Part shown: piece after piece, positions 1 to 10,455 of the stretch | Layout of the letters: each line of letters starts with the position of its first letter | Numbering within the stretch: position 1 is the first letter of the stretch | NCBI RefSeq assembly: GCF_910591885.1 | Contig: NW_025963553.1 | Coordinates: 5,436,961 to 5,500,960 of the forward strand | Direction: 5' to 3' | From: Bombus terrestris | Lineage: Eukaryota > Arthropoda > Insecta > Hymenoptera > Apidae | Length of the DNA stretch: 64,000 nucleotides | Made by a program: the position numbers and the translations under genes | Notes under the pieces: model-generated | The model's database searches: none | What the model was told of the DNA's origin: nothing | The model's input: only the letters and a program-made list of their open reading frames with translations

Positions 1-393
1 AGGCTATAGTTTTCGAGCGAGCGCAGCGAGCGAGAGACGCGTAAAAGTGGGTCACAATCCAACGGTTTGGCACATACTGACATTGAAACATTCGCACCAG
101 CCCGAGGAGCCGGAAGTCTTTATCATATTGCCTACTGACAAGTGTTTACAGTTTGTGAATAGTTCCACATAAATAGTACTGTTTCCACATAGTACAGTGC
201 AATGTGATGTCCGAAATGGCTGACAAAATTAGGTAGTAACACGAAATATATGCATGGCAATATAAGGTATATGTATAGCTTGGAAATTGTGATCGTTGCT
301 CGCTCGTTCCGCTCGCTCGTAAAAATCTACTCCAACCTCACAACCGATCCGACACGTTCGCAAATTCGAAATATGTCGCCACCATATCGAATT
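1..393 (+). repeat. Truncated, most divergent monomer at the left window edge
   Basis: Base 1 equals offset 30 of the monomer, so about 393 of 422 bp are present. It has the H2 module. By eye it carries about 17 changes not seen in the bulk of the array. Examples are AGTTCCAC for AGTTTCAC near 160, ATAGTACAG for ATACTACAG near 190, TATAGCTTGG in the hairpin near 275, CGTTCCG in the right arm and ATCTACTCC for ATTTAGTCC near 328. This is around 4%, far above typical monomers further right. Truncation is only due to the window boundary. Confidence 0.9.
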
Positions 394-1258
394 ATGAACG
401 CAAGATGGATTTCTTATAGCTTAGGCTATAGTTTTCGAGCGAGCGCAGCGAGCGAGAGACGCGTACAGGTGTGTGACAATCCAACGGTTTGGCACATACT
501 GACATTGAAACATTCGCACCAGCCCGAGGAGCCGGAAGTCTTTATCCTATTGCCTGCTGAGAAATGTTTACAGTTTGTGAATAGTTTCACATAAATAGTA
601 CTATTTCCACATACTACAGACCAATGTGATGTCCGAAGTGGCTGACAAAATTAGGTACTAACACGAAATATATGCAAGGCAATATAAGGTATATGTATAC
701 CTTGCAAACTGTGATCGTTGCTCGCTCGCTCCGCTCGCTCGTAAAAATTTAGTCCAACCTCACATACGATCCGACACGTTCGCAAATTCGAAATAAGTCG
801 CCACCATATCGAATAATGAACGCAAGATGGATTGGTTTTAGGTTACGCTATAGTTTTCGAGCGAGCGCAGCGAGCGAGAGACGCGTAAAGGTGTGTCACA
901 ATCCAACGGTTTGGCACATACTGACATTGAAACATTCGCACCAGCCCGAGGAGCCGGAAGTCTTTATCATATTGCCTACTGACAAATGTTTACAGTTTGT
1001 GAATAGTTTCACATAAATAGTACTATTTCGACATACTACAGTGCAATGTGATGTCCGAAGTGGCTGACAAAATTAGGTACTAACACGATATATATGCATA
1101 TTGCAAGGTATATGTATACCTTGCAAATTGTGATCGTTGCTCGCTCGCTCCGCTCGCTCGTAAAAATTTAGTCCAACCTCACATGCGATCCGACACGTTC
1201 GCAAATTCGAAATAAGTCGCCTTCAAATCGAATGACTAACGCAAGAGGGATTGGTTTT

Positions 1259-1598
1259 AGGTTAGGCTATAGTTTTCGAGCGAGCGCAGCGAGCGAGAGA
1301 CGCGTAAAGGTGTATCACAATCTAACGGTTTGGCACATACGGACATTGAAACATTCGCACCAGCCAGAGGAGCCGGAAGTATTTATCCTATTGCCTGCTG
1401 ACAAATGTTTACAGTTTGTGAATAGTTTCACATAAATAGTACTATTTCCACATACTACAGTCCAATGTGATGTCCGAAGTGGCTAACAAAATTAGGTACT
1501 AACACGATATATATACATATTGCAAGGTATATGTATACCTTGCAAATTGTGATCGTTGCTCGCTCGCTCCGCTCGCTCGTAAAAATTTAGTCCAACCT
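1259..1598. repeat. Imperfect 39/40-bp inverted repeat enclosing most of the monomer (representative copy)
   Basis: The left arm is 1259-1297 and the right arm 1559-1598. The reverse complement of the right arm matches the left with five mismatches and one gap over about 40 positions. The inner 21 bp, made of CGAGCGAGCG, one base and AGCGAGCGAG, match except at the central base (C on the left, G after complementing the right). Outer flanks also match: AGGTT, CTA-A and TTTT. Just inside the arms, TCACAAT occurs on the left and again in the complemented right side, set off by about 11 extra bases. The spacer between arms is 261 bp. Every monomer has the pair; in most, TTAGGC is replaced by TTACGC in the outer left arm. 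Inference: the unit may descend from a foldback or MITE-like element. Confidence 0.85.
1521..1544. repeat. Short hairpin module H1 (representative copy)
   Basis: This is a perfect 11-bp inverted repeat (TGCAAGGTATA and TATACCTTGCA) around a 2-base TG centre, preceded by an alternating AT run. It occurs in the 102 monomers of the 419-bp class. In the type whose right flank reads GCATATTG, the same 8 bases also lie on the left, so the hairpin has short direct repeats on both sides (for example in the 1654-8357 tetramers). A few copies have TATAGC for TATACC (about 27975 and 30074), which breaks one pair. Confidence 0.9.
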
Positions 1599-1653
1599 CA
1601 CATCCGACCCGACACGTTCGCAAATTCGAAATAAGTCGCCACCATATCGAATA

Positions 1654-4600
1654 ATGAACGCAAGATGGATTGGTTTTAGGTTACGCTATAGTTTTCGAGC
1701 GAGCGCAGCGAGCGAGAGACGCGTAAAGGTGTGTCACAATCCAACGGTTTGGCACATACTGACATTGAAACATTCGCACCAGCCCGAGGAGCCGGATGTC
1801 TTTATCATATTGCCTGCTGACAAATGTTTACAGTTTGTGAATAGTTTCACATAAATAGTACTATTTCCACATACTACAGGGCAATGTGATGTCCGAAGTG
1901 GCTGACGAAATTAGGTACTAACACGATATATATGCATATTGCAAGGTATATGTATACCTTGCAAATTGTGATCGTTGCTCGCTCGCTCCGCTCGCTCGTA
2001 AAAATTTAGTCCAACCTCACATCCGATCCGACACGTTCGCAAATTCGAAATAAGTCGCCACCATATCGAATGACTAACGCAAGATGGATTGGTTTTAGGT
2101 TACGCTATAGTTTTCGAGCGAGCGCAGCGAGCGAGAGACGCGTAAAGGTGTGTCACAATCCAACGGTTTGGCACATACTGACATTGAAACATTCGCACCA
2201 GCCCGAGGAGCCGGATGTCTTTATCATATTGCCTGCTGACAAATGTTTACAGTTTGTGAATAGTTTCACATAAATAGTACTATTTCCACATACTACAGGG
2301 CAATGTGATGTCCGAAGTGGCTGACGAAATTAGGTACTAACACGATATATATGCATATTGCAAGGTATATGTATACCTTGCATATTGTGATCGATGCTCG
2401 CTCGCTCCGCTCGCTCGTAAAAATTTAGTCCAACCTCACATCCGATCCGACACGTTCGCAAATTCGAAATAAGTCGCCACCATATCGAATAATGAACGCA
2501 AGATGGATTGGTTTTAGGTTACGCTATAGTTTTCGAGCGAGCGCAGCGAACGAGAGACGCGTAAAGGTGTGTCACAATCCAACGGTTTGGCACATACGGA
2601 CATTGAAACATTCGCACCAGCCCGAGGAGCCGGAAGTCTTTATCCTATTGCCTGCTGACAAATGTTTACAGTTTGTGAATAGTTTCACATAAATAGTACT
2701 ATTTCCACATACTACAGGGCAATGTGATGTCCGAAGTGGCTGACGAAATTAGGTAGTAACACTATATATATGCATATTGCAAGGTATATGTATACCTTGC
2801 ATATTGTGATCGATGCTCGCTCGCTCCGCTCGCTCGTAAAAATTTAGTCCAACATCACATCCGATCCGACACGTTCGCAAATTCGAAAAAAGTCGCAACC
2901 ATATCGAATAATGAACGCAAGATGGATTGGTTTTAGGTTACGCTATAGTTTTCGAGCGAACGCAGCGAGCGAGAGACGCGTAAACGTGTGTCACAATCCA
3001 ACGGTTTGGCACGTACGGACATGGAAACATTCGCACCAGCCAGAGGAGCCGGAAGTACTTATCGCATTGCCTGCTGACAAATGTTTACAGTTTGTGAATA
3101 GTTTCACATAAATAGTACTATTTCCACATACTACAGGGCAATGTGATGTCCGATGTGGCTGACGAAATAAGGTACTAACACGATATATATGCATATTGCA
3201 AGGTATATGTATACCTTGCATATTGTGATCGATGCTCGCTCGCTCCGCTCGCTCGTAAAAATTTAGTCCAACCTCACATCCGATCCGACACGTTCGCAAA
3301 TTCGAAATAAGTCGCCACCATATCGAATAATGAACGCAAGATGGATTGGTTTTAGGTTACGCTATAGTTTTCGAGCGAGCGCAGCGAGCGAGAGACGCGT
3401 AAAGGTGTGTCACAATCCAACGGTTTGGCACATACTGACATTGAAACATTCGCACCAGCCCGAGGAGCCGGATGTCTTTATCATATTGCCTGCTGACAAA
3501 TGTTTACAGTTTGTGAATAGTTTCACATAAATAGTACTATTTCCACATACTACAGGGCAATGTGATGTCCGAAGTGGCTGACGAAATTAGGTACTAACAC
3601 GATATATATGCATATTGCAAGGTATATGTATACCTTGCAAATTGTGATCGTTGCTCGCTCGCTCCGCTCGCTCGTAAAAATTTAGTCCAACCTCACATCC
3701 GATCCGACACGTTCGCAAATTCGAAATAAGTCGCCACCATATCGAATGACTAACGCAAGATGGATTGGTTTTAGGTTACGCTATAGTTTTCGAGCGAGCG
3801 CAGCGAGCGAGAGACGCGTAAAGGTGTGTCACAATCCAACGGTTTGGCACATACTGACATTGAAACATTCGCACCAGCCCGAGGAGCCGGATGTCTTTAT
3901 CATATTGCCTGCTGACAAATGTTTACAGTTTGTGAATAGTTTCACATAAATAGTACTATTTCCACATACTACAGGGCAATGTGATGTCCGAAGTGGCTGA
4001 CGAAATTAGGTACTAACACGATATATATGCATATTGCAAGGTATATGTATACCTTGCATATTGTGATCGATGCTCGCTCGCTCCGCTCGCTCGTAAAAAT
4101 TTAGTCCAACCTCACATCCGATCCGACACGTTCGCAAATTCGAAATAAGTCGCCACCATATCGAATAATGAACGCAAGATGGATTGGTTTTAGGTTACGC
4201 TATAGTTTTCGAGCGAGCGCAGCGAACGAGAGACGCGTAAAGGTGTGTCACAATCCAACGGTTTGGCACATACGGACATTGAAACATTCGCACCAGCCCG
4301 AGGAGCCGGAAGTCTTTATCCTATTGCCTGCTGACAAATGTTTACAGTTTGTGAATAGTTTCACATAAATAGTACTATTTCCACATACTACAGGGCAATG
4401 TGATGTCCGAAGTGGCTGACGAAATTAGGTAGTAACACTATATATATGCATATTGCAAGGTATATGTATACCTTGCATATTGTGATCGATGCTCGCTCGC
4501 TCCGCTCGCTCGTAAAAATTTAGTCCAACATCACATCCGATCCGACACGTTCGCAAATTCGAAAAAAGTCGCCACCATATCGAATAATGAACGCAAGATG

Positions 4601-7600
4601 GATTGGTTTTAGGTTACGCTATAGTTTTCGAGCGAACGCAGCGAGCGAGAGACGCGTAAACGTGTGTCACAATCCAACGGTTTGGCACGTACGGACATGG
4701 AAACATTCGCACCAGCCAGAGGAGCCGGAAGTACTTATCGCATTGCCTGCTGACAAATGTTTACAGTTTGTGAATAGTTTCACATAAATAGTACTATTTC
4801 CACATACTACAGGGCAATGTGATGTCCGATGTGGCTGACGAAATAAGGTACTAACACGATATATATGCATATTGCAAGGTATATGTATACCTTGCATATT
4901 GTGATCGATGCTCGCTCGCTCCGCTCGCTCGTAAAAATTTAGTCCAACCTCACATCCGATCCGACACGTTCGCAAATTCGAAATAAGTCGCCACCATATC
5001 GAATAATGAACGCAAGATGGATTGGTTTTAGGTTACGCTATAGTTTTCGAGCGAGCGCAGCGAGCGAGAGACGCGTAAAGGTGTGTCACAATCCAACGGT
5101 TTGGCACATACTGACATTGAAACATTCGCACCAGCCCGAGGAGCCGGATGTCTTTATCATATTGCCTGCTGACAAATGTTTACAGTTTGTGAATAGTTTC
5201 ACATAAATAGTACTATTTCCACATACTACAGGGCAATGTGATGTCCGAAGTGGCTGACGAAATTAGGTACTAACACGATATATATGCATATTGCAAGGTA
5301 TATGTATACCTTGCAAATTGTGATCGTTGCTCGCTCGCTCCGCTCGCTCGTAAAAATTTAGTCCAACCTCACATCCGATCCGACACGTTCGCAAATTCGA
5401 AATAAGTCGCCACCATATCGAATGACTAACGCAAGATGGATTGGTTTTAGGTTACGCTATAGTTTTCGAGCGAGCGCAGCGAGCGAGAGACGCGTAAAGG
5501 TGTGTCACAATCCAACGGTTTGGCACATACTGACATTGAAACATTCGCACCAGCCCGAGGAGCCGGATGTCTTTATCATATTGCCTGCTGACAAATGTTT
5601 ACAGTTTGTGAATAGTTTCACATAAATAGTACTATTTCCACATACTACAGGGCAATGTGATGACCGAAGTGGCTGACGAAATTAGGTACTAACACGATAT
5701 ATATGCATATTGCAAGGTATATGTATACCTTGCATATTGTGATCGATGCTCGCTCGCTCCGCTCGCTCGTAAAAATTTAGTCCAACCTCACATCCGATCC
5801 GACACGTTCGCAAATTCGAAATAAGTCGCCACCATATCGAATAATGAACGCAAGATGGATTGGTTTTAGGTTACGCTATAGTTTTCGAGCGAGCGCAGCG
5901 AACGAGAGACGCGTAAAGGTGTGTCACAATCCAACGGTTTGGCACATACGGACATTGAAACATTCGCACCAGCCCGAGGAGCCGGAAGTCTTTATCCTAT
6001 TGCCTGCTGACAAATGTTTACAGTTTGTGAATAGTTTCACATAAATAGTACTATTTCCACATACTACAGGGCAATGTGATGTCCGAAGTGGCTGACGAAA
6101 TTAGGTAGTAACACTATATATATGCATATTGCAAGGTATATGTATACCTTGCATATTGTGATCGATGCTCGCTCGCTCCGCTCGCTCGTAAAAATTTAGT
6201 CCAACATCACATCCGATCCGACACGTTCGCAAATTCGAAAAAAGTCGCCACCATATCGAATAATGAACGCAAGATGGATTGGTTTTAGGTTACGCTATAG
6301 TTTTCGAGCGAACGCAGCGAGCGAGAGACGCGTAAACGTGTGTCACAATCCAACGGTTTGGCACGTACGGACATGGAAACATTCGCACCAGCCAGAGGAG
6401 CCGGAAGTACTTATCGCATTGCCTGCTGACAAATGTTTACAGTTTGTGAATAGTTTCACATAAATAGTACTATTTCCACATACTACAGGGCAATGTGATG
6501 TCCGATGTGGCTGACGAAATAAGGTACTAACACGATATATATGCATATTGCAAGGTATATGTATACCTTGCATATTGTGATCGATGCTCGCTCGCTCCGC
6601 TCGCTCGTAAAAATTTAGTCCAACCTCACATCCGATCCGACACGTTCGCAAATTCGAAATAAGTCGCCACCATATCGAATAATGAACGCAAGATGGATTG
6701 GTTTTAGGTTACGCTATAGTTTTCGAGCGAGCGCAGCGAGCGAGAGACGCGTAAAGGTGTGTCACAATCCAACGGTTTGGCACATACTGACATTGAAACA
6801 TTCGCACCAGCCCGAGGAGCCGGATGTCTTTATCATATTGCCTGCTGACAAATGTTTACAGTTTGTGAATAGTTTCACATAAATAGTACTATTTCCACAT
6901 ACTACAGGGCAATGTGATGTCCGAAGTGGCTGACGAAATTAGGTACTAACACGATATATATGCATATTGCAAGGTATATGTATACCTTGCAAATTGTGAT
7001 CGTTGCTCGCTCGCTCCGCTCGCTCGTAAAAATTTAGTCCAACCTCACATCCGATCCGACACGTTCGCAAATTCGAAATAAGTCGCCACCATATCGAATG
7101 ACTAACGCAAGATGGATTGGTTTTAGGTTACGCTATAGTTTTCGAGCGAGCGCAGCGAGCGAGAGACGCGTAAAGGTGTGTCACAATCCAACGGTTTGGC
7201 ACATACTGACATTGAAACATTCGCACCAGCCCGAGGAGCCGGATGTATTTATCATATTGCCTGCTGACAAATGTTTACAGTTTGTGAATAGTTTCACATA
7301 AATAGTACTATTTCCACATACTACAGGGCAATGTGATGTCCGAAGTGGCTGACGAAATTAGGTACTAACACGATATATATGCATATTGCAAGGTATATGT
7401 ATACCTTGCATATTGTGATCGATGCTCGCTCGCTCCGCTCGCTCGTAAAAATTTAGTCCAACCTCACATCCGATCCGACACGTTCGCAAATTCGAAATAA
7501 GTCGCCACCATATCGAATAATGAACGCAAGATGGATTGGTTTTAGGTTACGCTATAGTTTTCGAGCGAGCGCAGCGAACGAGAGACGCGTAAAGGTGTGT

Positions 7601-8357
7601 CACAATCCAACGGTTTGGCACATACGGACATTGAAACATTCGCACCAGCCCGAGGAGCCGGAAGTCTTTATCCTATTGCCTGCTGACAAATGTTTACAGT
7701 TTGTGAATAGTTTCACATAAATAGTACTATTTCCACATACTACAGGGCAATGTGATGTCCGAAGTGGCTGACGAAATTAGGTAGTAACACTATATATATG
7801 CATATTGCAAGGTATATGTATACCTTGCATATTGTGATCGATGCTCGCTCGCTCCGCTCGCTCGTAAAAATTTAGTCCAACATCACATCCGATCCGACAC
7901 GTTCGCAAATTCGAAAAAAGTCGCCACCATATCGAATAATGAACGCAAGATGGATTGGTTTTAGGTTACGCTATAGTTTTCGAGCGAACGCAGCGAGCGA
8001 GAGACGCGTAAACGTGTGTTACAATCCAACGGTTTGGCACGTACGGACATGGAAACATTCGCACCAGCCAGAGGAGCCGGAAGTACTTATCGCATTGCCT
8101 GCTGACAAATGTTTACAGTTTGTGAATAGTTTCACATAAATAGTACTATTTCCACATACTACAGTGCAATGTGATGTCCGAAGTGGCTGACAAAATTAGG
8201 TACTAACACGATATATATGCATATTGCAAGGTATATGTATACCTTGCATATTGTGATCGATGCTCGCTCGCTCCGCTCGCTCGTAAAAATTTAGTCCAAC
8301 CTCACATCCGATCCGACACGTTCGCAAATTCGAAATAAGTCGCCACCATATCGAATA
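1654..8357 (+). repeat. Tetramer higher-order repeat, 1676 bp x 4
   Basis: Copies begin at 1654, 3330, 5006 and 6682. Each has four 419-bp monomers in the order V, V', L, W. All carry H1. The copies differ by about one base each: C to A at 2897 in copy 1, T to A at 5663 in copy 3, C to A at 7247 and C to T at 8020 in copy 4. The last W monomer also switches tail type near 8165-8200 (GTGCAATG, GAAGTGGCTGACAAAATTAGG), which marks the end of the block. The near-identity points to very recent amplification. Confidence 0.93.
2492..2910 (+). repeat. Reference monomer (419 bp, type L) with module map
   Basis: Offsets count from the ATG of ATGAAC. Left inverted-repeat arm 25-63; MluI-type ACGCGT 66-71; variable block about 100-170; nearly invariant block about 172-209 with TGTTTAC at 172-178 and AGTACT at 204-209; AT-rich hairpin about 287-310; right arm 325-364; second conserved block about 370-395 with TTCGAA. 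Types used below: V (GATGTC with ATCATA), P (CCTACTGAC), L (GCGAACGAG, ACGGAC, ATCCTA), S (L with TTTCGCGCATA), N (CTATAATTTTCG and ACGAGTAAA), W (GCGAACGCAG, ACATGGAAA, GTACTTATC), G (GGCTACAGCTTTCG), Y (AAGAGGGA, GTGTATCAC) and F (Y with a 1-bp insertion, CGAATCGAG). V' is V with GACTAAC in place of AATGAAC. Hand count: 43.2% G+C, 29 CpG. Confidence 0.95.
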
Positions 8358-9887
8358 ATGAACGCAAGATGGATTGGTTTTAGGTTACGCTATAGTTTTC
8401 GAGCGAGCGCAGCGAACGAGAGACGCGTAAAGGTGTGTCACAATCCAACGGTTTGGCACATACGGACATTGAAACATTCGCACCAGCCCGAGGAGCCGGA
8501 AGTCTTTATCCTATTGCCTGCTGACAAATGTTTACAGTTTGTGAATAGTTTCACATAAATAGTACTATTTCCACATACTACAGGGCAATGTGATGTCCGA
8601 AGTGGCTGACGAAATTAGGTACTAACACTATATATATGCATATTGCAAGGTATATGTATACCTTGCATATTGTGATCGATGCTCGCTCGCTCCGCTCGCT
8701 CGTAAAAATTTAGTCCAACCTCACATCCGATCCGACACGTTCGCAAATTCGAAAAAAGTCGCCACCATATCGAATAATGAACGCAAGATGGATTGGTTTT
8801 AGGTTACGCTATAGTTTTCGAGCGAACGCAGCGAGCGAGAGACGCGTAAACGTGTGTCACAATCCAACGGTTTGGCACGTACGGACATGGAAACATTCGC
8901 ACCAGCCAGAGGAGCCGGAAGTACTTATCGTATTGCCTGCTGACAAATGTTTACAGTTTGTGAATAGTTTCACATAAATAGTACTATTTCCACATACTAC
9001 AGTGCAATGTGATGTCCGAAGTGGCTGACAAAATTAGGTACTAACACGATATATATGCATATTGCAAGGTATATGTATACCTTGCAAATTGTGATCGTTG
9101 CTCGCTCGCTCCGCTCGCTCGTAAAAATTTAGTCCAACCTCACATCCGATCCGACACGTTCGCAAATTCGAAATAAGTCGCCACCATATCGAATGACTAA
9201 CGCAAGATGGATTGGGTTTAGGTTAGGCTACAGCTTTCGAGCGAGCGCAGCGAGCGAGAGACGCGTAAAGGTGTGTCACAATCCAACGGTTTGGCACATA
9301 CTGACATTGAAACATTCGCACCAGCTCGAGGAGCCGGAAGTCTTTATCATATTGCCTACTGACAAATGTTTACAGTTTGTGAATAGTTTCACATAAATAG
9401 TACTATTTCGACATACTACAGAGCAATGTGATGTCCGAAGTGGCTGACAAAATTAGGTACTAACACGATATATATGCATATTGCAAGGTATATGTATACC
9501 TTGCAAATTGTGATCGTTGCTCGCTCGCTCCGCTCGCTCGTAAAAATTTAGTCCAACCTCACATCCGATCCGACACGTTCGCAAATTCGAAATAAGTCGC
9601 CACCATATCGAATAATGTACGCAAGATGGATTGGTTTTAGGTTACGCTATAGTTTTCGAGCGAGCGCAGCGAACGAGAGACGCGTAAAGGTGTGTCACAA
9701 TCCCACGGTTTGGCACATACGGACATTGAAACATTCGCACCAGCCCGAGGAGCCGGAAGTCTTTATCCTATTGCCTGCTGACAAATGTTTACAGTTTGTG
9801 AATAGTTTCACATAAATAGTACTATTACCACATACTACAGTCCAATGTGATGTCCGAAGTGGCTGACAAAATTAGGTACTAACACGA

Positions 9888-9926
9888 AATATATGCAAGG
9901 CAATATAAGGTATATGTATACCTTGC
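9888..9926. repeat. Hairpin module H2, 3 bp longer (representative copy)
   Basis: The H1 sequence before the hairpin is replaced by AATATATGCAAGGCAATATA, lengthening the monomer to 422 bp. The remaining perfect arms are 8 bp (AAGGTATA and TATACCTT, 9907-9924) with a TG centre. An alternative pairing of TGCAAGG with CCTTGCA is possible across a larger loop. H2 occurs in 49 complete monomers and in the partial one at the left edge. It sits mostly in L, S, N, P and F monomers of the 9-15 kb and 43-56 kb regions. Some H2 copies read TATATGCATACC, which puts the small palindrome TATGCATA at the tip. Confidence 0.88.
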
Positions 9927-10455
9927 AAATTGTGATCGTTGCTCGCTCGCTCCGCTCGCTCGTAAAAATTTAGTCCAACCTCACATCCGATCCGACACGT
10001 TCGCAAATTCGAAATAAGTCGCCACCATATCGAATAATGAACGCAAGATGGATTGGTTTTAGGTTACGCTATAGTTTTCGAGCGAGCGCAGCGAGCGAGA
10101 GACGCGTAAAGGTGTGTCACAATCCAACGGTTTGGCACATACTGACATTGAAACATTCGCACCAGCCCGAGGAGCCGGAAGTATTTATCATATTGCCTAC
10201 TGACAAATGTTTACAGTTTGTGAATAGTTTCACATAAATAGTACTATTTCGACATACTACAGTGCAATGTGATATCCGAAGTGGCTGACAAAATTAGGTA
10301 CTAACACGATATATATGCATATTGCAAGGTATATGTATACCTTGCAAATTGTGATCGTTGCTCGCTCGCTCCGCTCGCTCGTAAAAATTTAGTCCAACCT
10401 CACATCCGATCCGACACGTTCGCAAATTCGAAATAAGTCGCCTTCATATCGAATG

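Larger units (their letters stand above)
394..1653 (+). repeat. Three monomers at 394, 816 and 1235 (transition from divergent to standard)
   Basis: Monomer 394 (422 bp) still has about nine private changes, including ATTTCTTATAGCTTAGG near 407-425, GTACAGGTGTGTGAC near 464 and GAGAAATG near 560. Monomer 816 is an ordinary P type. Monomer 1235 is type Y with TTCAAATCG and a TATATACATATTG hairpin flank. It is almost the same as monomers 40684 and 41944, 39.4 and 40.7 kb away, though its own tail has ACATGCGATCC near 1186. Confidence 0.9.

Noticed and set aside
250..594. 114-codon open frame running into monomer 394 (and a similar one at 16201-16542)
   Set aside because: Both exist only because a base change removes the TAG after the right arm (ATTTAG to ATCTAC near 328, TTTAG to TTTAT near 16277). 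They are read-through of the satellite, with no similarity to a known protein that I recognise.
2610..2626. CENP-B-box-like sequence (TTCG, then A, then CCGA at the right spacing)
   Set aside because: It matches seven of nine core positions, which is expected about once by chance in a 419-bp unit on two strands. Several types change CCGA to CAGA, so there is no sign of constraint.
2755..2775. TATA-box promoter in the alternating AT run before the hairpin
   Set aside because: TATATATA is present in most monomers but no start-site motif or transcript evidence accompanies it; it is equally explained as part of the hairpin flank.
2991..3299. 102-codon open frame on the minus strand, repeated at 4667 and 6343
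   Set aside because: It appears only in three tetramer copies and is lost with small changes in the W monomer. It crosses the hairpin and the right arm, and looks like a shadow of the repeat.
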